DNA of 45,000 bases from Symbiodinium natans (lineage: Eukaryota; Sar; Dinophyceae; Suessiales; Symbiodiniaceae), in assembly GCA_905221605.1 (NCBI GenBank), contig CAJNDS010002174.1:1-45000 (forward strand), written 5' to 3'. Position numbers and translations under genes: made by a program. Below, piece by piece: positions 29,401 through 39,800 of the stretch. Position 1 is the first letter of the stretch. Each line of letters begins with the position of its first letter. A model generated the notes under the pieces. It ran no database searches, was not told the origin of the DNA, and was given only the letters and a program-made list of their open reading frames with translations.

Positions 29401-29582
29401 GTGAAACCAGAAGGTGAATGCTGAGCGTCAGCAGCTCGAGCACGCACAAATCGAGAAGTATTGCCATTGCGGCGACGATACATAGAAGATTAGCATGGCC
29501 AAACGTGCTGTTTGGCTCAAGGCGCACGGGTTTCTTCTGCTCTGTGAGGAGAAAAGAGCGATGCCGCTCCTTCCAGTTTCAC
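29401..29582 (+). ncRNA. U6 snRNA-like sequence, copy 3
   Basis: Identical to copy 2 in the core and complete to CCTTCCAGTTTCAC. Minus-strand ORFs of 61-76 codons across copies 2 and 3 are shadows of the repeat. Confidence 0.6.
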
Positions 29583-29829
29583 ACTAAGCCCTAAACCCTA
29601 AACCCTAAACCCTAAACCCTAAACCCTAAACCCTAAACCCTAGACCCTATAATGCAGGTGTAGCCTGCTGAAACGTGCGGGCATCTACTCACCGGAGGCG
29701 CGGGGCTGGGAGTTTGGGGTTCTCGGTCAGGGTTTCAGTGGAACTCAAGGGGCTTTTTTCAGGGGTTTTTAGGGGGGGTTTAGAGTTTCGGGCTGAAGTC
29801 TTTGGTGATTTGGGGTTCTGCTGCTATTT

Positions 29830-30330
29830 TTCCGAAGCCACCTGCCTCACTTGCCTTTCCATGGGGGAAGCGTGGTCATGATGCTGCAGATGCAGGGCTT
29901 TCGCCATAGCGTCATGATGCTGCCTCCTGCCTCACGTGCTCGTCCTTGCTGGAGTGCGGGGGTCATGATGCTGCTGACGCAGGGTTTGTTGTGCCCGAGT
30001 CGCTTGCTTTTCCATGTGGGAACGTGGGGGTCATGATCTCAAGAGCCCACCCCCCAAAAAAAAAAAGAAAACAAGCCTTCCTTGTAAGGGCAATATAGGG
30101 ATCATTTTGTCTTTGTTTTTGGGGGACCCCCCTGCTTTACTTGCTTGATTATAGGTGGGGGGTGCAGGGCCCGGGTGGGGGCAGGCAGTTGAAACTCGGG
30201 CAGAAGCTCATGATGGTCTAGGTTTAGGGTTCAGGGTTTAGGGTCTTTGACGCACGACCGGTTAGGCAGCTGATGCTCATGCCGCTGGTTTCTTTGATGC
30301 AGGGAGTTCGCTTTCGCCTGATGGTCCCCA
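29830..30330. repeat. Degenerate minisatellite with GGTCATGATGCTGC
   Basis: GTCATGATGCTGC occurs at about 29874, 29909 and 29962, with weaker versions at about 30033, 30208 and 30274. GCCTCACTTGCCTTTCCATG-like sequence comes in the same order within each unit. Spacing is roughly 60-70 bp, decaying downstream. No gene is supported. Confidence 0.6.
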
Positions 30331-30609
30331 ACGCCCTCTATTCAAGTCAAGAGTTCAAGAACCCTGAGCCCTAAATGGGGGTTTACGAGAATAAGGGACC
30401 CTTAACATAGACCCCCAAATAGCAGGATTCCCTTCTAATAAGGACCCCAAGAAGGTACCCCGAATTGCGGAAACCCACAAACAGGATCCGGTCACGCTGG
30501 ACCAGATGCGTGAGGTGCAGGCTGGGTTTGTTCTCGGGGTTGTTCGGTTGTTGTTTTTTGGGGGGGCCCTCGTAGGTCATTCAATTTTTTCGGGTGTTGC
30601 GGGTTGTGG

Positions 30610-30711
30610 TTTGGGATGTTCCCCCTTATTCTAACAGTCGGGAAGAGGGATTCCAGTAGGGGGTACTACAATCCCTATTAAGGACTGTTAGTATAAGGGG
30701 GAGCATCCCAA
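30610..30711. mobile_element. Short TIR element, family B copy 3, with target duplication
   Basis: Ends TTGGGATGTTCCCCCTTAT and ATAAGGGGGAGCATCCCAA are near-perfect inverted repeats. GTTGTGG stands directly outside both ends (30603-30609 and 30712-30718), so a target-site duplication of 7-8 bp is visible. About 100 bp, non-coding. Confidence 0.8.
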
Positions 30712-30739
30712 GTTGTGGGTTTTTTTTTTGATAAGGGGG

Positions 30740-31010
30740 GCCCTGTCATTGCTGGGTTTCAGGAGCCACAGGCGGCATGTTCTGCCCGATCTTCAAGCCA
30801 AGCGGGGCTTGCCTTGGCTCCAGCTGAGACATGAGGGACATGAGAACCGTCGCAACGCCAAGAAGCTACCCAAGAGAGGACGGGTGAGCACGGCAGACGA
30901 ACCGGCCTGCTGTAGAAACCTCCTCAAGTCTAACCCTAGCCAACAACATGAAGCCAGCAATGTGAAGCCAAGAATATGAAGCCAACGTGCTGACTCCGGC
31001 TGTCTTGGGG
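30740..31010. other. Upstream region of the dioxygenase gene
   Basis: Unique sequence before the first ATG, with direct repeats of ATGAAGCCA (about 30949, 30961 and 30976). It may be 5' leader or the end of an upstream gene: an 88-codon frame at 30713-30979 is open but unconvincing. Confidence 0.35.
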
Positions 31011-31012
31011 GG

Positions 31013-34000
31013 ATGTCGAGTAGAGGGCCTGGGCGCTGGGCATGGCTGCTCTTGCCGGGGCTTTGGGTCTGCTGCCAGTTTCCTTCGTGGCTGCTGGGCT
31101 TCATCGGCGCGGCCGCGCGGAAGCCTGACTGGACCAGACGCGGGCGCAGCGCGCGGGGAGACGGCGCGCAGGACCGCGACTGGAGCCTCACGATTACCCC
31201 GGAGGAGGCTGCGGCCGGCTTGACCCAGACGACCATGGCTTCGGCCGCCGTGCTCCTGAACTCAACAGGCTTCGTGGTCTTGCGGGGCGCGTCCTTGTTT
31301 ACCGAGGAGGAGCTGACTCTCGCCCAGGGCACGGCGGAAATCCAGCTGGGACGGGTGCAGGCTGCCGCGGAGCGGCTCAACTTGCTGGAGAGGGCGCCCT
31401 GGGTCAAGGGACACGACACCCGCAAGCTGTTTGAGTTCCAGGAAGCCAAGAACCCCAAGAACCCTAAACTCCATCCCCCCAACCTGTGTCTCGATGCTGA
31501 TGCGTGGTTTTTTCTTTGTTGTTTTCTGCTTTTTTTTTTTTGGGGGGGGGGGAGGGGCTTGCATGTAGGGGCCAGAATCCTCAAACCCTCAACCCTATCA
31601 CCAGGAAGCCAAGAGCCCTACAAACGCTCTAAGCACTAAAGCCCGAACCCTCAACCCCAAACCCTATGCCCCAAACCCCAAAACTCTGAACCTGGGATGT
31701 TCCCCCGGTCTTTAAAACCCCCTAAAGAAAGACAATAGCCCTAAACCCTAAACCCTAAACCCTAAACCCTAAACCCTAAACCCTAAACCCTAAACCCTAA
31801 ACCCTAAACCCTAAACCCTAAACCCTAAACCCTAAACCCTAAACCCCAAACCCTAAACCCTAAACCCTAAACCCTAAACCCTAAACCCTAAACCCTAAAC
31901 CCTAAACCCTAAACCCTAAACCCCCCAGAAAACCACAGGAGGCCTTGTCCTACTCACAGGGCCGCCTGGACTTGCCCCAGCTGATTGGAGTCCCCGAGCT
32001 TCAGAGCTCAAGGTGGATGGGAGGGGGTTTGAAGAGTTTGAAGGGTAGGGTTTAGGGTTTAGGGTTTAGGGTTTAGGGTTTAGGGTTGAGGGTTTAGGGT
32101 TTAGGGTTTAGGGTTCAGGGTTCAGGGTTTAGGGTTTAGGGTTTAGGGTTTAGGGTTTAGGGTTTAGGGTTTAGGGTTTAGGCTTTATAGGGTTCAGAAC
32201 CCTGAACCCTAAACCCTATAGACCTTATAAACCCTAAACCCTAAACCCAAAACCCAAAACCCTAAACCCTAAACCCTAAACCCTAAACCCTCAACCCTAA
32301 ACCCTAAACCCTCAACCCTAAACCCTAAACCCTGAACCCTAAACCCTAAACCCTAAAACCGCCAGGTGGTGCAAACATCCAAGCCTCCGGGGTATTGCGG
32401 AGAGTGTTTTTGGCCAGCCTTGCGAGCAAAGCGTGCTGGGAGCCCTCTGGAATTTCCCCGGCTCCGGCCCGCCGGTGTGGCCCCGCGCTCGCCATTTGGA
32501 AATGACTTTGGGCTTTCGGCTTTGGGGGAGAAACCCTAAACCCCTAAACCCCCAAACCCCGAACACCTAAGCCCCATAACCTCAAAACCCTAAACCCGAA
32601 ACCCCAAAACCCCAAAACCCAACACCCCAAACCCCAAACCCCAAAACCCCTAAACCCTAAACCCAAAACCCCAAAACCCCCAAACCCTAAACCCCAAAAC
32701 CCCCAAACCCTAAACCCTAAACCCAAAACCCCTAAACCCAAAACCCCTAAACCCCCAAACCCCCAAACCCCTAACCCCAAACACTCAAAACCCTAAAAGT
32801 TGAAGCCGACGCACCCTAGGCATAGGGATGGCTTCGACAACCCCTTGCTGGTGGCGGTGACAGCCGCATGCGCCTTGGGAATCATCCCTAAACCTTAAAC
32901 CCTAAACCCTAAACCCTAAACCCTAAAACCCTAAACCCCCAAACCCTAAGCCCTAAACCCCAAAACTCCAAACCCTAAACTCCAATAACCCTAAACCCTA
33001 AAACCCTAAACCCTAAAACCCTAAACCCTAAACCCTAAAACCCTAAACCCTAAACCCCCTGAACCCCCTGAACCCTGCCCTTCAGGTGAGTATCCCAACA
33101 CCGTGGGCTTCATCCACGGGCAGCCGCAGTCCCACATGGGCGCGCGCTTCGCCGACTCCGAGGGGCTCAAGGTGGGGTTTAGGGTTTAGGGTTTAGGGTT
33201 TAGGGTTTAGGGTTTAGGGTTTAGGGTCTAGGGTGTAGGGCTTTAGGGGTTAGGGTGTAGGGTTTTAGGGGCTTAGGGTTTAGGGTTTTGGGGTTTGGAC
33301 TTTTGGGTGTAGGGTTGATAAGGGCTTAGGGTTTGAAAGCCCGAAACCCCTAGGACCTCTAAAGGCGTTGAACCACTAGAGCCCTGCAAACCCTAAACCC
33401 TAAACCCTAAACCCCAAACCCCAAACCCCAAACCCCAAACCCCAAACCCCAAACCCCAAACCCTAAACCCTAAACCCTAGACCCTAAACCCTAAACCCTA
33501 AAGAATCCTCAGGCACCGAGCAGTTCTCGAGGCGAGGTCGATGTTCCGCTGCCGCTGAGAAGAGGCCCCCCAAGTTGCCCATCTCCTTTGGCTTCAGGGT
33601 TTGGGGTTTAGGGTTTAAGGTTTAGGGTTTAGGGTTTAGGGTCTAGGGTTTAGGTTAGGGTTTAGGGTTACCGCCAAGCTACACTCGGTAAAGCCCTGCC
33701 AACAGATAACCCCCCCTGAACCCAAACCTTCAGCCCTCAACCCTGAATCCCCCAAGCTCATCGGCCCCTACTTCCAGGTTCATGGTACTTATTCACCAGT
33801 TAGAACTGTAGTTATAACCCACTTATGAGCCCTTAAGTGCCCAAATATGGTTGTCAGTACAGTTAAAGGACAGTTACAACTGGTTAATAAGTACCATGTA
33901 CTGCCTTGAAGCTGTTGCGGGTCGGTGGCAAGCCCTCCAACTCCCTAAACCCTAAACCCTAAACCCTAAACCCTAAACCCTAAACCCTAAACCCTAAACC

Positions 34001-34858
34001 CTAAACCCTACACCCTAAACCCTAAACCTTAAACCCTAAATCCTAAACCCTAGACCCTAAAGCCTAAACCCTAAACAGGTGAGACGCTCCTCTTCTTCTA
34101 CACCACCAAGCATCCTCGAGTTCGGTTTTAGCGTTGTTTTTGTCCCTGAGCCCACAAGCCTGAGACCTTATGTGGGTTGGTGGTCTCTTTAAGTAGGGTT
34201 TCTGTGTCATAGGGCATATATTCGGGGTCCTTAGTAGGGTTTGTTTAGCTGAGACCTGATTGCCCTTGAAAGCGCGCAATTTCCATCGACCAACTCGTTT
34301 CTCCAAACTTTCGAGGGCTTCTAAGGACATATCCCCATAAACCCTAAACCCTATAAACCCTTTAAATCCTAGTAAACCCTATAAATCCTAGCAAAACTTA
34401 TAAACCCTAATAAACCTACAAACCCTATAAACCCTATAAACCCCTCACAACCCCCATAAAACCCTACATAAAGATCTCAATGCCCAAGGCATGCCGCTAC
34501 TCCCAACCTCAGCGACCGCGACCGGTGTCTCCTGTACAGCGTTCACGGGCCAGTCGGGGTAAGGGACGCGCACAACCACAAGGAGGGTTGAGGGTTTAGG
34601 GTTTATGTAGGGTTTAGGGTTTAGGGTTTAGGGTTTAGGCTGTAAGGTTTCTGGGGTTAGAGGACTAGCAATCCTGGCTTAGTGTTTAGGGTTTAGGGTA
34701 GGCCCTCACATCCCTGAACAGCCAAGCTCTTCAACCCCCAACCCAGCACCCTCAAGCGCATGGACCCTTTCGAGGACTTCTTGCCCTCCATCTTCACACT
34801 AACACCTGAGGAGGCACGAAATCTGGATGCCTTCTACCGGCGCCACTTAGGGTTCTAG
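31013..34858 (+). CDS. Phytanoyl-CoA dioxygenase (PhyH)-like protein, nine exons
   Basis: The exons proposed are 31013-31444, 31960-32012, 32366-32518, 32826-32869, 33086-33171, 33513-33564, 34079-34124, 34513-34558 and 34727-34858. They join in phase into 347 codons plus TAG. Residues about 8-35 are hydrophobic (signal peptide or anchor). PhyH-type segments follow in order: TGFVVLRGASLFTEEEL, FEFQE/GRLDLP, HPSLRGIAESVFG, SVLGALWNFPGSG, EYPNTVGFIHGQPQS, VDVPLPLRRG, GETLLFFYTTKHP and RDRCLLYSVHGP. The family uses Fe(II) and 2-oxoglutarate. The distal His (TKH) is present, but where HxD is expected the sequence reads WPRAR, so activity is doubtful. Donors are GC at introns 1, 3, 4 and 6 and GT at the rest. 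Ends of exons 3 and 4 and the start of exon 9 are the least certain. Confidence 0.75.
31438..31614. repeat. 14-bp direct repeat at start of dioxygenase intron 1
   Basis: CCAGGAAGCCAAGA stands at 31438-31451, across the exon 1 border, and again at 31601-31614. A 149-bp segment with a T/G-run lies between. It could be a target duplication of an inserted piece, leaving a choice of GA-AG or GC-AG splicing. Confidence 0.65.
31737..31925. repeat. (CCCTAAA)n array in dioxygenase intron 1
   Basis: About 26 units in the sense C-rich orientation, ending 35 bp before the acceptor of exon 2. Confidence 0.95.
32041..32363. repeat. Inverted pair of telomeric arrays forming intron 2
   Basis: About 145 bp of TTTAGGG repeat is followed by a palindromic centre (CTATAGGG...CCCTATAG region, 32185-32230) and about 140 bp of CCCTAAA repeat. 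This fills intron 2 almost completely, and the transcript could fold into one long hairpin bringing donor and acceptor together. Confidence 0.9.
32536..32800. repeat. Degenerate C-rich telomeric repeat in intron 3
   Basis: Mixed units of CCCCAAAA, CCCTAAA and CCCCTAAA. The glycine/leucine-rich minus ORF (WGFGVLGLGF-type) is a translation of it. Confidence 0.9.
32890..33070. repeat. C-rich telomeric array in intron 4
   Basis: CCCTAAA and CCCTAAAA units ending with CCCCCTGAA, 15 bp before the acceptor of exon 5. Confidence 0.9.
33178..33500. repeat. G-rich then C-rich telomeric arrays in intron 5
   Basis: TTTAGGG units (33178-33330) directly after the donor, then CCCTAAA and CCCCAAA units (33390-33500) up to the acceptor region: a second hairpin-type intron. 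Confidence 0.9.
33771..33912. mobile_element. TIR element, family A copy 3, in dioxygenase intron 6
   Basis: The left end has GGTTCATGGTACTTATTCAC and the right end GGTTAATAAGTACCATG. The centre CCCAAATATGGTTGTCAGTA corresponds to copy 2 but without the telomeric insert. Lies within intron 6 between a G-rich and a C-rich array. Confidence 0.75.
33942..34076. repeat. (CCCTAAA)n array before exon 7
   Basis: About 18 units with single variants. The acceptor AAACAG of exon 7 is formed directly at its end (CCCTAAACAG). Confidence 0.92.
34336..34466. repeat. CCCTATAAA variant repeats in intron 7
   Basis: Units of AAACCCTATA, AAATCCTAGT and similar. This is an expanded telomere-like variant, C-rich sense, before exon 8. 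Confidence 0.8.
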
Positions 34859-35250
34859 GGCTGGGGCGCTGAGCTTCAGGTTCGCAGGTTCCACCTGCTG
34901 CGGCCAGGAGCGGGGGTGGAAAAAAATTGGCAAAGAGGCTCATGTCCTGTGTCCTGTAAACCGAAGACCCTGCGTCCAATCCCTAAACCCTTGTAAAAGC
35001 CCTGTAGTCCGACGCGGCCGCTAGTATGATTCGACCCTGTATCAACCCTACAGCCGCAACACCCAAAGCAGCATACCCCCAGGCTTTTCAAGGGGACAGA
35101 GGTGATGAGAAGCATCCTTCGAACCAAGTCCTCAAGGCCTAATAAGCCTGAATCCTGAACCCTACACCTTTTGAGAGAGGTCTGGGAACGGTGAGTGTAG
35201 GGGCAAAACCGCGACAACGTGCCGGGATAAAGCCTAAGCCTACACACTAA
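34859..35250. other. 3' flank of the dioxygenase gene
   Basis: Mostly unique sequence with few telomeric units. Minus frames of 61 and 133 codons (34794-34979 and 34876-35277) overlap it but run into the last exon on the other strand, so they are probably chance. Likely 3' untranslated and intergenic DNA. Confidence 0.4.
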
Positions 35251-35395
35251 CACTAGACCCCAAACCCTAAACCCCAAACCCCAAACCCCAAACCCTAAAC
35301 CCTAAACCCTAAACCCTAAACCCTAAACCCGAAACCCTAAACCCTAAACCCTAAACCCTAAACCCTAAACCCTGCTTTTTTCAATAAGCCCTCTT

Positions 35396-35485
35396 GAGAC
35401 CTCAACGGAGGCTCAAACTCTAGGGGCCCTACGCGACTGCTTCGCGCCCAAGCAGCTCCTGAGGCCGGAGCTCAGGGCCTTTTAG
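35396..35485 (+). CDS. Possible terminal exon, family unknown
   Basis: Thirty codons, ETSTEAQTLGALRDCFAPKQ and on to LRPELRAF, ending TAG. Composition is protein-like. No acceptor is obvious directly before it. An AG inside (CTCTAG) would change the frame. Confidence 0.3.
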   Translation, partial: ETSTEAQTLGALRDCFAPKQLLRPELRAF

Positions 35486-35675
35486 GCCTAAGCCCTAAAC
35501 CCTAAACCCTAAACCCTAAACCCTAAACCCGAAACCCTAAACCCTAAACCCTAAACCCTAAACCCTAAACCCTAAACCCTAAACCCTAAACCCTAAACCC
35601 TGAACCCTGAACCCTGAACCCTAATCCCTGAACCCTGAACCCTGAACCCTAAATCCTAAACCCTAAACCCTAAAA
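35485..35675. repeat. (CCCTAAA)n array with CCCTGAA units
   Basis: About 26 units; seven near 35598-35650 are CCCTGAA or close variants. Confidence 0.92.
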
Positions 35676-35970
35676 CGCTAAACGAGTTGCAGGGCTTCGG
35701 GGTGTAGGGCGCCGGAGGATGCCTAAGGTTCAGGGTATGGGGTGTAGGACTTAGGGTGTCTGAGGATGCTCAAGGTCTAGCTAACCCTGAAGCCTGAGCT
35801 CTGGGTTTAGGGTTTAGGGTTTAGGGTTTGGGGTTTAGGGTTTAGGGCTACGATTCAGGGTTTAGGGTTTTGCCCTAAACCCAGACACCAGCGCCGAGTA
35901 GGCGGAGTACCCTGAACCCCAAACCCTAAACCCTAAACCCTTGCCTCCAACCCGAAGCAGCACGTGCCAG

Positions 35971-36062
35971 GAGCATGCGTCGGGTAGCTCGTGCAGAGCC
36001 CCGCTTGAAGGAGCAAGGGCTTTCAGGGCTTAAGAGGAAGTTGAGGGCATATTGTTGGGGCA
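35971..36062 (+). CDS. Possible exon with start codon
   Basis: After GTGCCAG an ATG at 35975 opens MRRVARAEPRLKEQGLSGLK and RKLRAYCWGN. The basic, helical sequence could be an N-terminus. It lies upstream of the kinase exons on the same strand but its membership is unproven. Confidence 0.3.
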
Positions 36063-36245
36063 ACCCTAAACCCTAAACCCTAAACCCTAAACCCTAAACC
36101 CTAAACCCAAAACCCTAAACCCTAAACCCTAAACCCTGAACCCTAAACCCTAAACCCTAAACCCTGAACCCTAAACTGTAAACTCGGGTTCATGGACTTG
36201 CTTCAGGATTTTGGGGTGGAAGGGTTCTGATGGGTTGGCTTTCAG

Positions 36246-36296
36246 AACGACAGCCCTGGCAGGACCGATATGAATCCTTCGAGTTTCGCGCGAAAG
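36246..36296 (+). CDS. Probable exon, possibly 5' part of the kinase gene
   Basis: GGCTTTCAG precedes NDSPGRTDMNPSSFARK (17 codons, multiple of three) and a GC donor (AAG|GC). These borders equal those of kinase exons 1-5. It is the nearest exon-like segment upstream of the kinase N-lobe. The frame also runs on into the downstream microsatellite, which is probably intron. Confidence 0.4.
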
Positions 36297-36423
36297 GCGC
36301 TCTGGGCAAGGCGCGTGTGTGTGGGCAGATGCTGGGGTCTGGCTTTTTCCGTGGCTCCCAACCCCGACACTCCAAACCACCAGCCCAATAAGAACAAACA
36401 CACGCGCGTGCGCACGCGCAGGC

Positions 36424-36563
36424 GCAGAGACACACAGAGACAAACGGAGACACACAGAGACACACAGAGACACACAGAGACACAGAGAGACACACAGAGA
36501 CACACCGAGACACATAGAGACACATAGAGACACATAGAGACACATAGAGACACATAGAGACAC
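36424..36563. repeat. (GACACACA/GACACATA)n minisatellite
   Basis: Octamer and decamer units of AGAGACACAC and AGAGACACAT. The cysteine/valine-rich ORFs on the minus strand and THRDTQR-type ORFs on plus are repeat translations. Confidence 0.95.
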
Positions 36564-36851
36564 GCAGTCTCACCGAGACCCAGACACGCAGACACCGACA
36601 CCCACACCTGCACGTACATGTGCATGCACGCACGCCAGAACCCTAAAGCCCAAGCCGTGAACCCTACACATCCTCGGGCTCAAGTCCAGCACAAAAAAAC
36701 TCCGAACTCTGCATCCTGAAGCCCAAAGCCCTCAACCCCGAAAGCCCTAAATGCAGGGTTTAGGGGTCAGGATGTCGGATGTAGGGTTTCGGGTTTGGGG
36801 TTTAGGGATTTTGGGATTCGCTGGGAGGTATACAGATGTCGCCACATCCAG

Positions 36852-39800
36852 TCGCAGACCTTCGTGGAAGTTCGGCAGATCCGCAAAGACAAGGTGTTCA
36901 ACTTGGCGAGCTTAAAAGGGGTTTAGGGTTTAGGGTTTATTTAGGGTTTACGATTTATGGTTTTGGGTTTGGGGGAAGTGGTTGGGGCGAATTCTCTTGA
37001 CTTAAAGGACCTTACGGAGATGCCTTCTAATTGATGGTCGCCGTGCACTGATCGGCTCGGGAATCTGGCTTGCCCGAAAAGATGCGCAAAATCGACGATG
37101 CCAGACCTCTACGCGAGTTGCAGCCCCAACCCCGAAAGCCCAAGCCCTAGACCCAAAACGAAACCCCTCAACCCTCAACCTATAAGCCCCCAAAGCCTGA
37201 CCCACCCCACCCCTTCCGCCACAAGAACGAGACCGAGGCGTCGGCGCCCATGGACTTCATCCGAACGAGCAAGCGCCCCAGACGACTGGTTTAGGGTTTA
37301 GGGTTTAGGGTTTAGGGTTTAGGGTTTAGGGTTTAGGGTTTAGGGTTTAGGGTTTAGGGTTTAGGGTTTAGGGTTTAGGGTTTAGGGTTTAGGGATTGTC
37401 CGGCACAGCGTGTTCATCAGGTTCGGGTTTGAGGGTGTAGGGTTTGGGGCTGACGGGCTTTGGATTTTGAGGGTTTTGGGGTTTAGGTTGTTTTTGCAGT
37501 CCATAGGGTTCAGAATTCGGGAGTATTCTTTGGGGGGGTTCAGTTCAGATCTAGACTTAATCTTGGTGTTCCAGCATTGAGGCTGAGGGCTAAGATTTGC
37601 ATAGCACGACGGCCCAGATGTAGGCCAGCAGCCAACACGGGTTATAGGGTTCTTAAGGGAGGGTTTAGGGTTTAGGGTTTAGGGTTTAGGGTTCGGGGTT
37701 TAGGGTTTAGGGTTTAGGGTCCAGGGTTTAGGGTGCTTGAGCCCACGAGTGTTTGTTGGATGGTCTGGAGAGAGGACTTAAACCCTAAACCCTAAACCCT
37801 AAACCCTAAACCCTAAACCCTAAACCCTAAACCCTAAACCCTAAACCCTAAACCCTAAACCCTAAACCCTAAACCCTAAACCCTAAACCCTAAACCCTAA
37901 ACCCTAAACCCTAAACCCTAACCCTAAACCCTAAACCCTAAACCCTAAACCCTAAACCCTAAACCCTAAACCCTAAACCTAAACCTAAACCCTAAACCCT
38001 AAACCCTAAACCCTAAACCCTAAACCCTAAACCCTAAACCCTAAACCCTAAACCCTAAACCCTAAACCCTAAACCCTCAACCCTAAACCCTCAACCCTAA
38101 ACCCTAAACCCTAAACCCTAAACCCTAAACCCTAAACCCTAAACCCTAAACCCTAAACCCTAAACCCTAAACCCTAAACCCTAAACCCTGACATGTCTTG
38201 GCACGACTGTGATCCTATGCGCGCGACCACAGTGTCCTCGCAGATCCCGAGCCCTCAGCCCCAAAAGCTCGGTTGATGGAGTTAGGGTTTAGGGTTTAGG
38301 GTTTAGGGTTTAGGGTTTAGGGCTGAGGGTTTACTTTGGGGCTGAGTGTTGCGAGGTTGGGTTTCGGTTTTGGGGTTGCTTTTGGACCCCCTTTTCAACC
38401 CTAAACCCTACAACCCTAAACCCGCCTAAGCCCTAAACCCTAAAAGGCCCAGACCTGAAGATTTTAAGCCCCAACACCGAAAAGCCAGGAGCCCTAAACC
38501 CTAAACCTAAACCCTAAACCCTAAACCCTAAACCCTAAACCCTAAACCCTAAACCCTAAACCCTAAACCCTAAACCCTAAACCCTAAACCCTAAACCCTA
38601 AACCCTAAACCCTAAACACTAAACACCTAAACCCTAACACCCAACTATTTCTCCTGGGAGGCCTACAGCGGATCACGGAGCTGCAGCATCCCTGCATGCC
38701 GCGGGTCCTCGATTGCCTGGAGGCGGCCGTGGGTTAGGGTTCAGGGTTCAGGGTTTAGGGTTTAGGGTTTAGGGTTTAGGGTTTCGGGTTTAGGGTTTAG
38801 GGTTCAGGGTTTAGGGTTTAGGGTGTTGCAGTTTAGGGTTGAGGGTTGAGGGTTCAGGGTTTAGGGTTTAGGGTTCAGGGTTGAGGGTTGAGGGTTGAGG
38901 GTTTAGGGTGTTGCAGTTTAGGGTTGAGGGTTTAGGGCTTAGGGCTTAGGGCTTAGGGTTTAGGGTTTAGGGTTCAGGGTTTAGGGTTTAGGGTGTTGCA
39001 GTTTAGGGTTGAGGATTGAGGGTTCAGGGTTCAGGGGTTTAGGGTTTAGGGTTCAGGGTTCAGGGTTTGGGGTTTGGGGTTTTGGGTTTATAGCTTATAG
39101 GGTTTAGGGTTTTGGGTTGGGATGCCGTGGGGTGTTGGGGGCTTTCGGGGCTTTCGGGGTTTCGGGTGGTTCAAGGCCTGATTCAAGGGCTGAAGGGACA
39201 CCACCTTTCGCAAGTCTCTGCAAGGAACCCGCAGTCGCATGCTCTCAGCCCCACTCGTCCTCCGGTCCTCAACCCTAAGCCCTAAACCTAAAGCCTAAAC
39301 CCAGCCCTAAACCCTAAACCCAAACCACACCGGAAACCCTGAGCCCTAAACCCCGAGCCCCTGCCCGGCCCTCCCCCCATCGCAGGACTTCAGGAACTTC
39401 TTCGTCGTCTCGGAGCCTGTCGAAGGCACGGAGGCCCCCTGGCCCAGAAGGTCTGGCAGGACGTGATCTGTAAGCCTAAACCCTAAACCCGAAAGCCTAA
39501 ACCCAAAACCCCCTAAACCCTCAACCCTGCACCCCATAAGCTGGGAATCATCGAGTTTACGGGGGTCTGGGTTTATGTCCCCGGCCTGGTTGAGACCGTG
39601 GAACTCTGCGTCAGGCAAGAACAGGTTTCGGGTGCAGGGCTTAGGGAGAATGATTCCAAAGCCCCCACGCAGCCCTGAAACTGGCGCATGGCCCATGATT
39701 CTGAAATCTCAGGTCATGGACTTCATGCAGAACTCCTTCGTCCGTGGCAACAGCGTATCTGAGGCACTTTGCTGCAACCGGGCCTCTCAAGCATCAACAT

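Larger units (their letters stand above)
27661..29583. mobile_element. Composite element: U6-like repeats around an ORF, with TIRs
   Basis: Outer ends TGTGAAACCAGAAGG and CCTTCCAGTTTCACA are inverted repeats. Direct repeats of about 180 bp, each U6-like, stand at the left (one) and right (two in tandem). A tandem-repeat ORF fills the middle. The flanks read CTAAG on both sides, a possible 5-bp target duplication, though CCCTAAG is also the local repeat unit. The arrangement resembles a mobile or amplified unit; no transposase or reverse transcriptase is seen. Confidence 0.5.

Noticed and set aside
30793-31584. 263-codon minus ORF opposite the dioxygenase first exon
   Set aside because: It is the antisense shadow of a coding exon whose plus-strand product has clear PhyH similarity and joins in phase with eight more exons.
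32544-32780. Glycine/leucine/tryptophan-rich minus ORF
   Set aside because: Translation of degenerate telomeric repeat, lying in dioxygenase intron 3.
36171-36633. Cysteine/valine/serine-rich minus ORFs up to 147 codons
   Set aside because: Translation of the AGAGACACAC repeat; only 36246-36296 on the plus strand looks like an exon.
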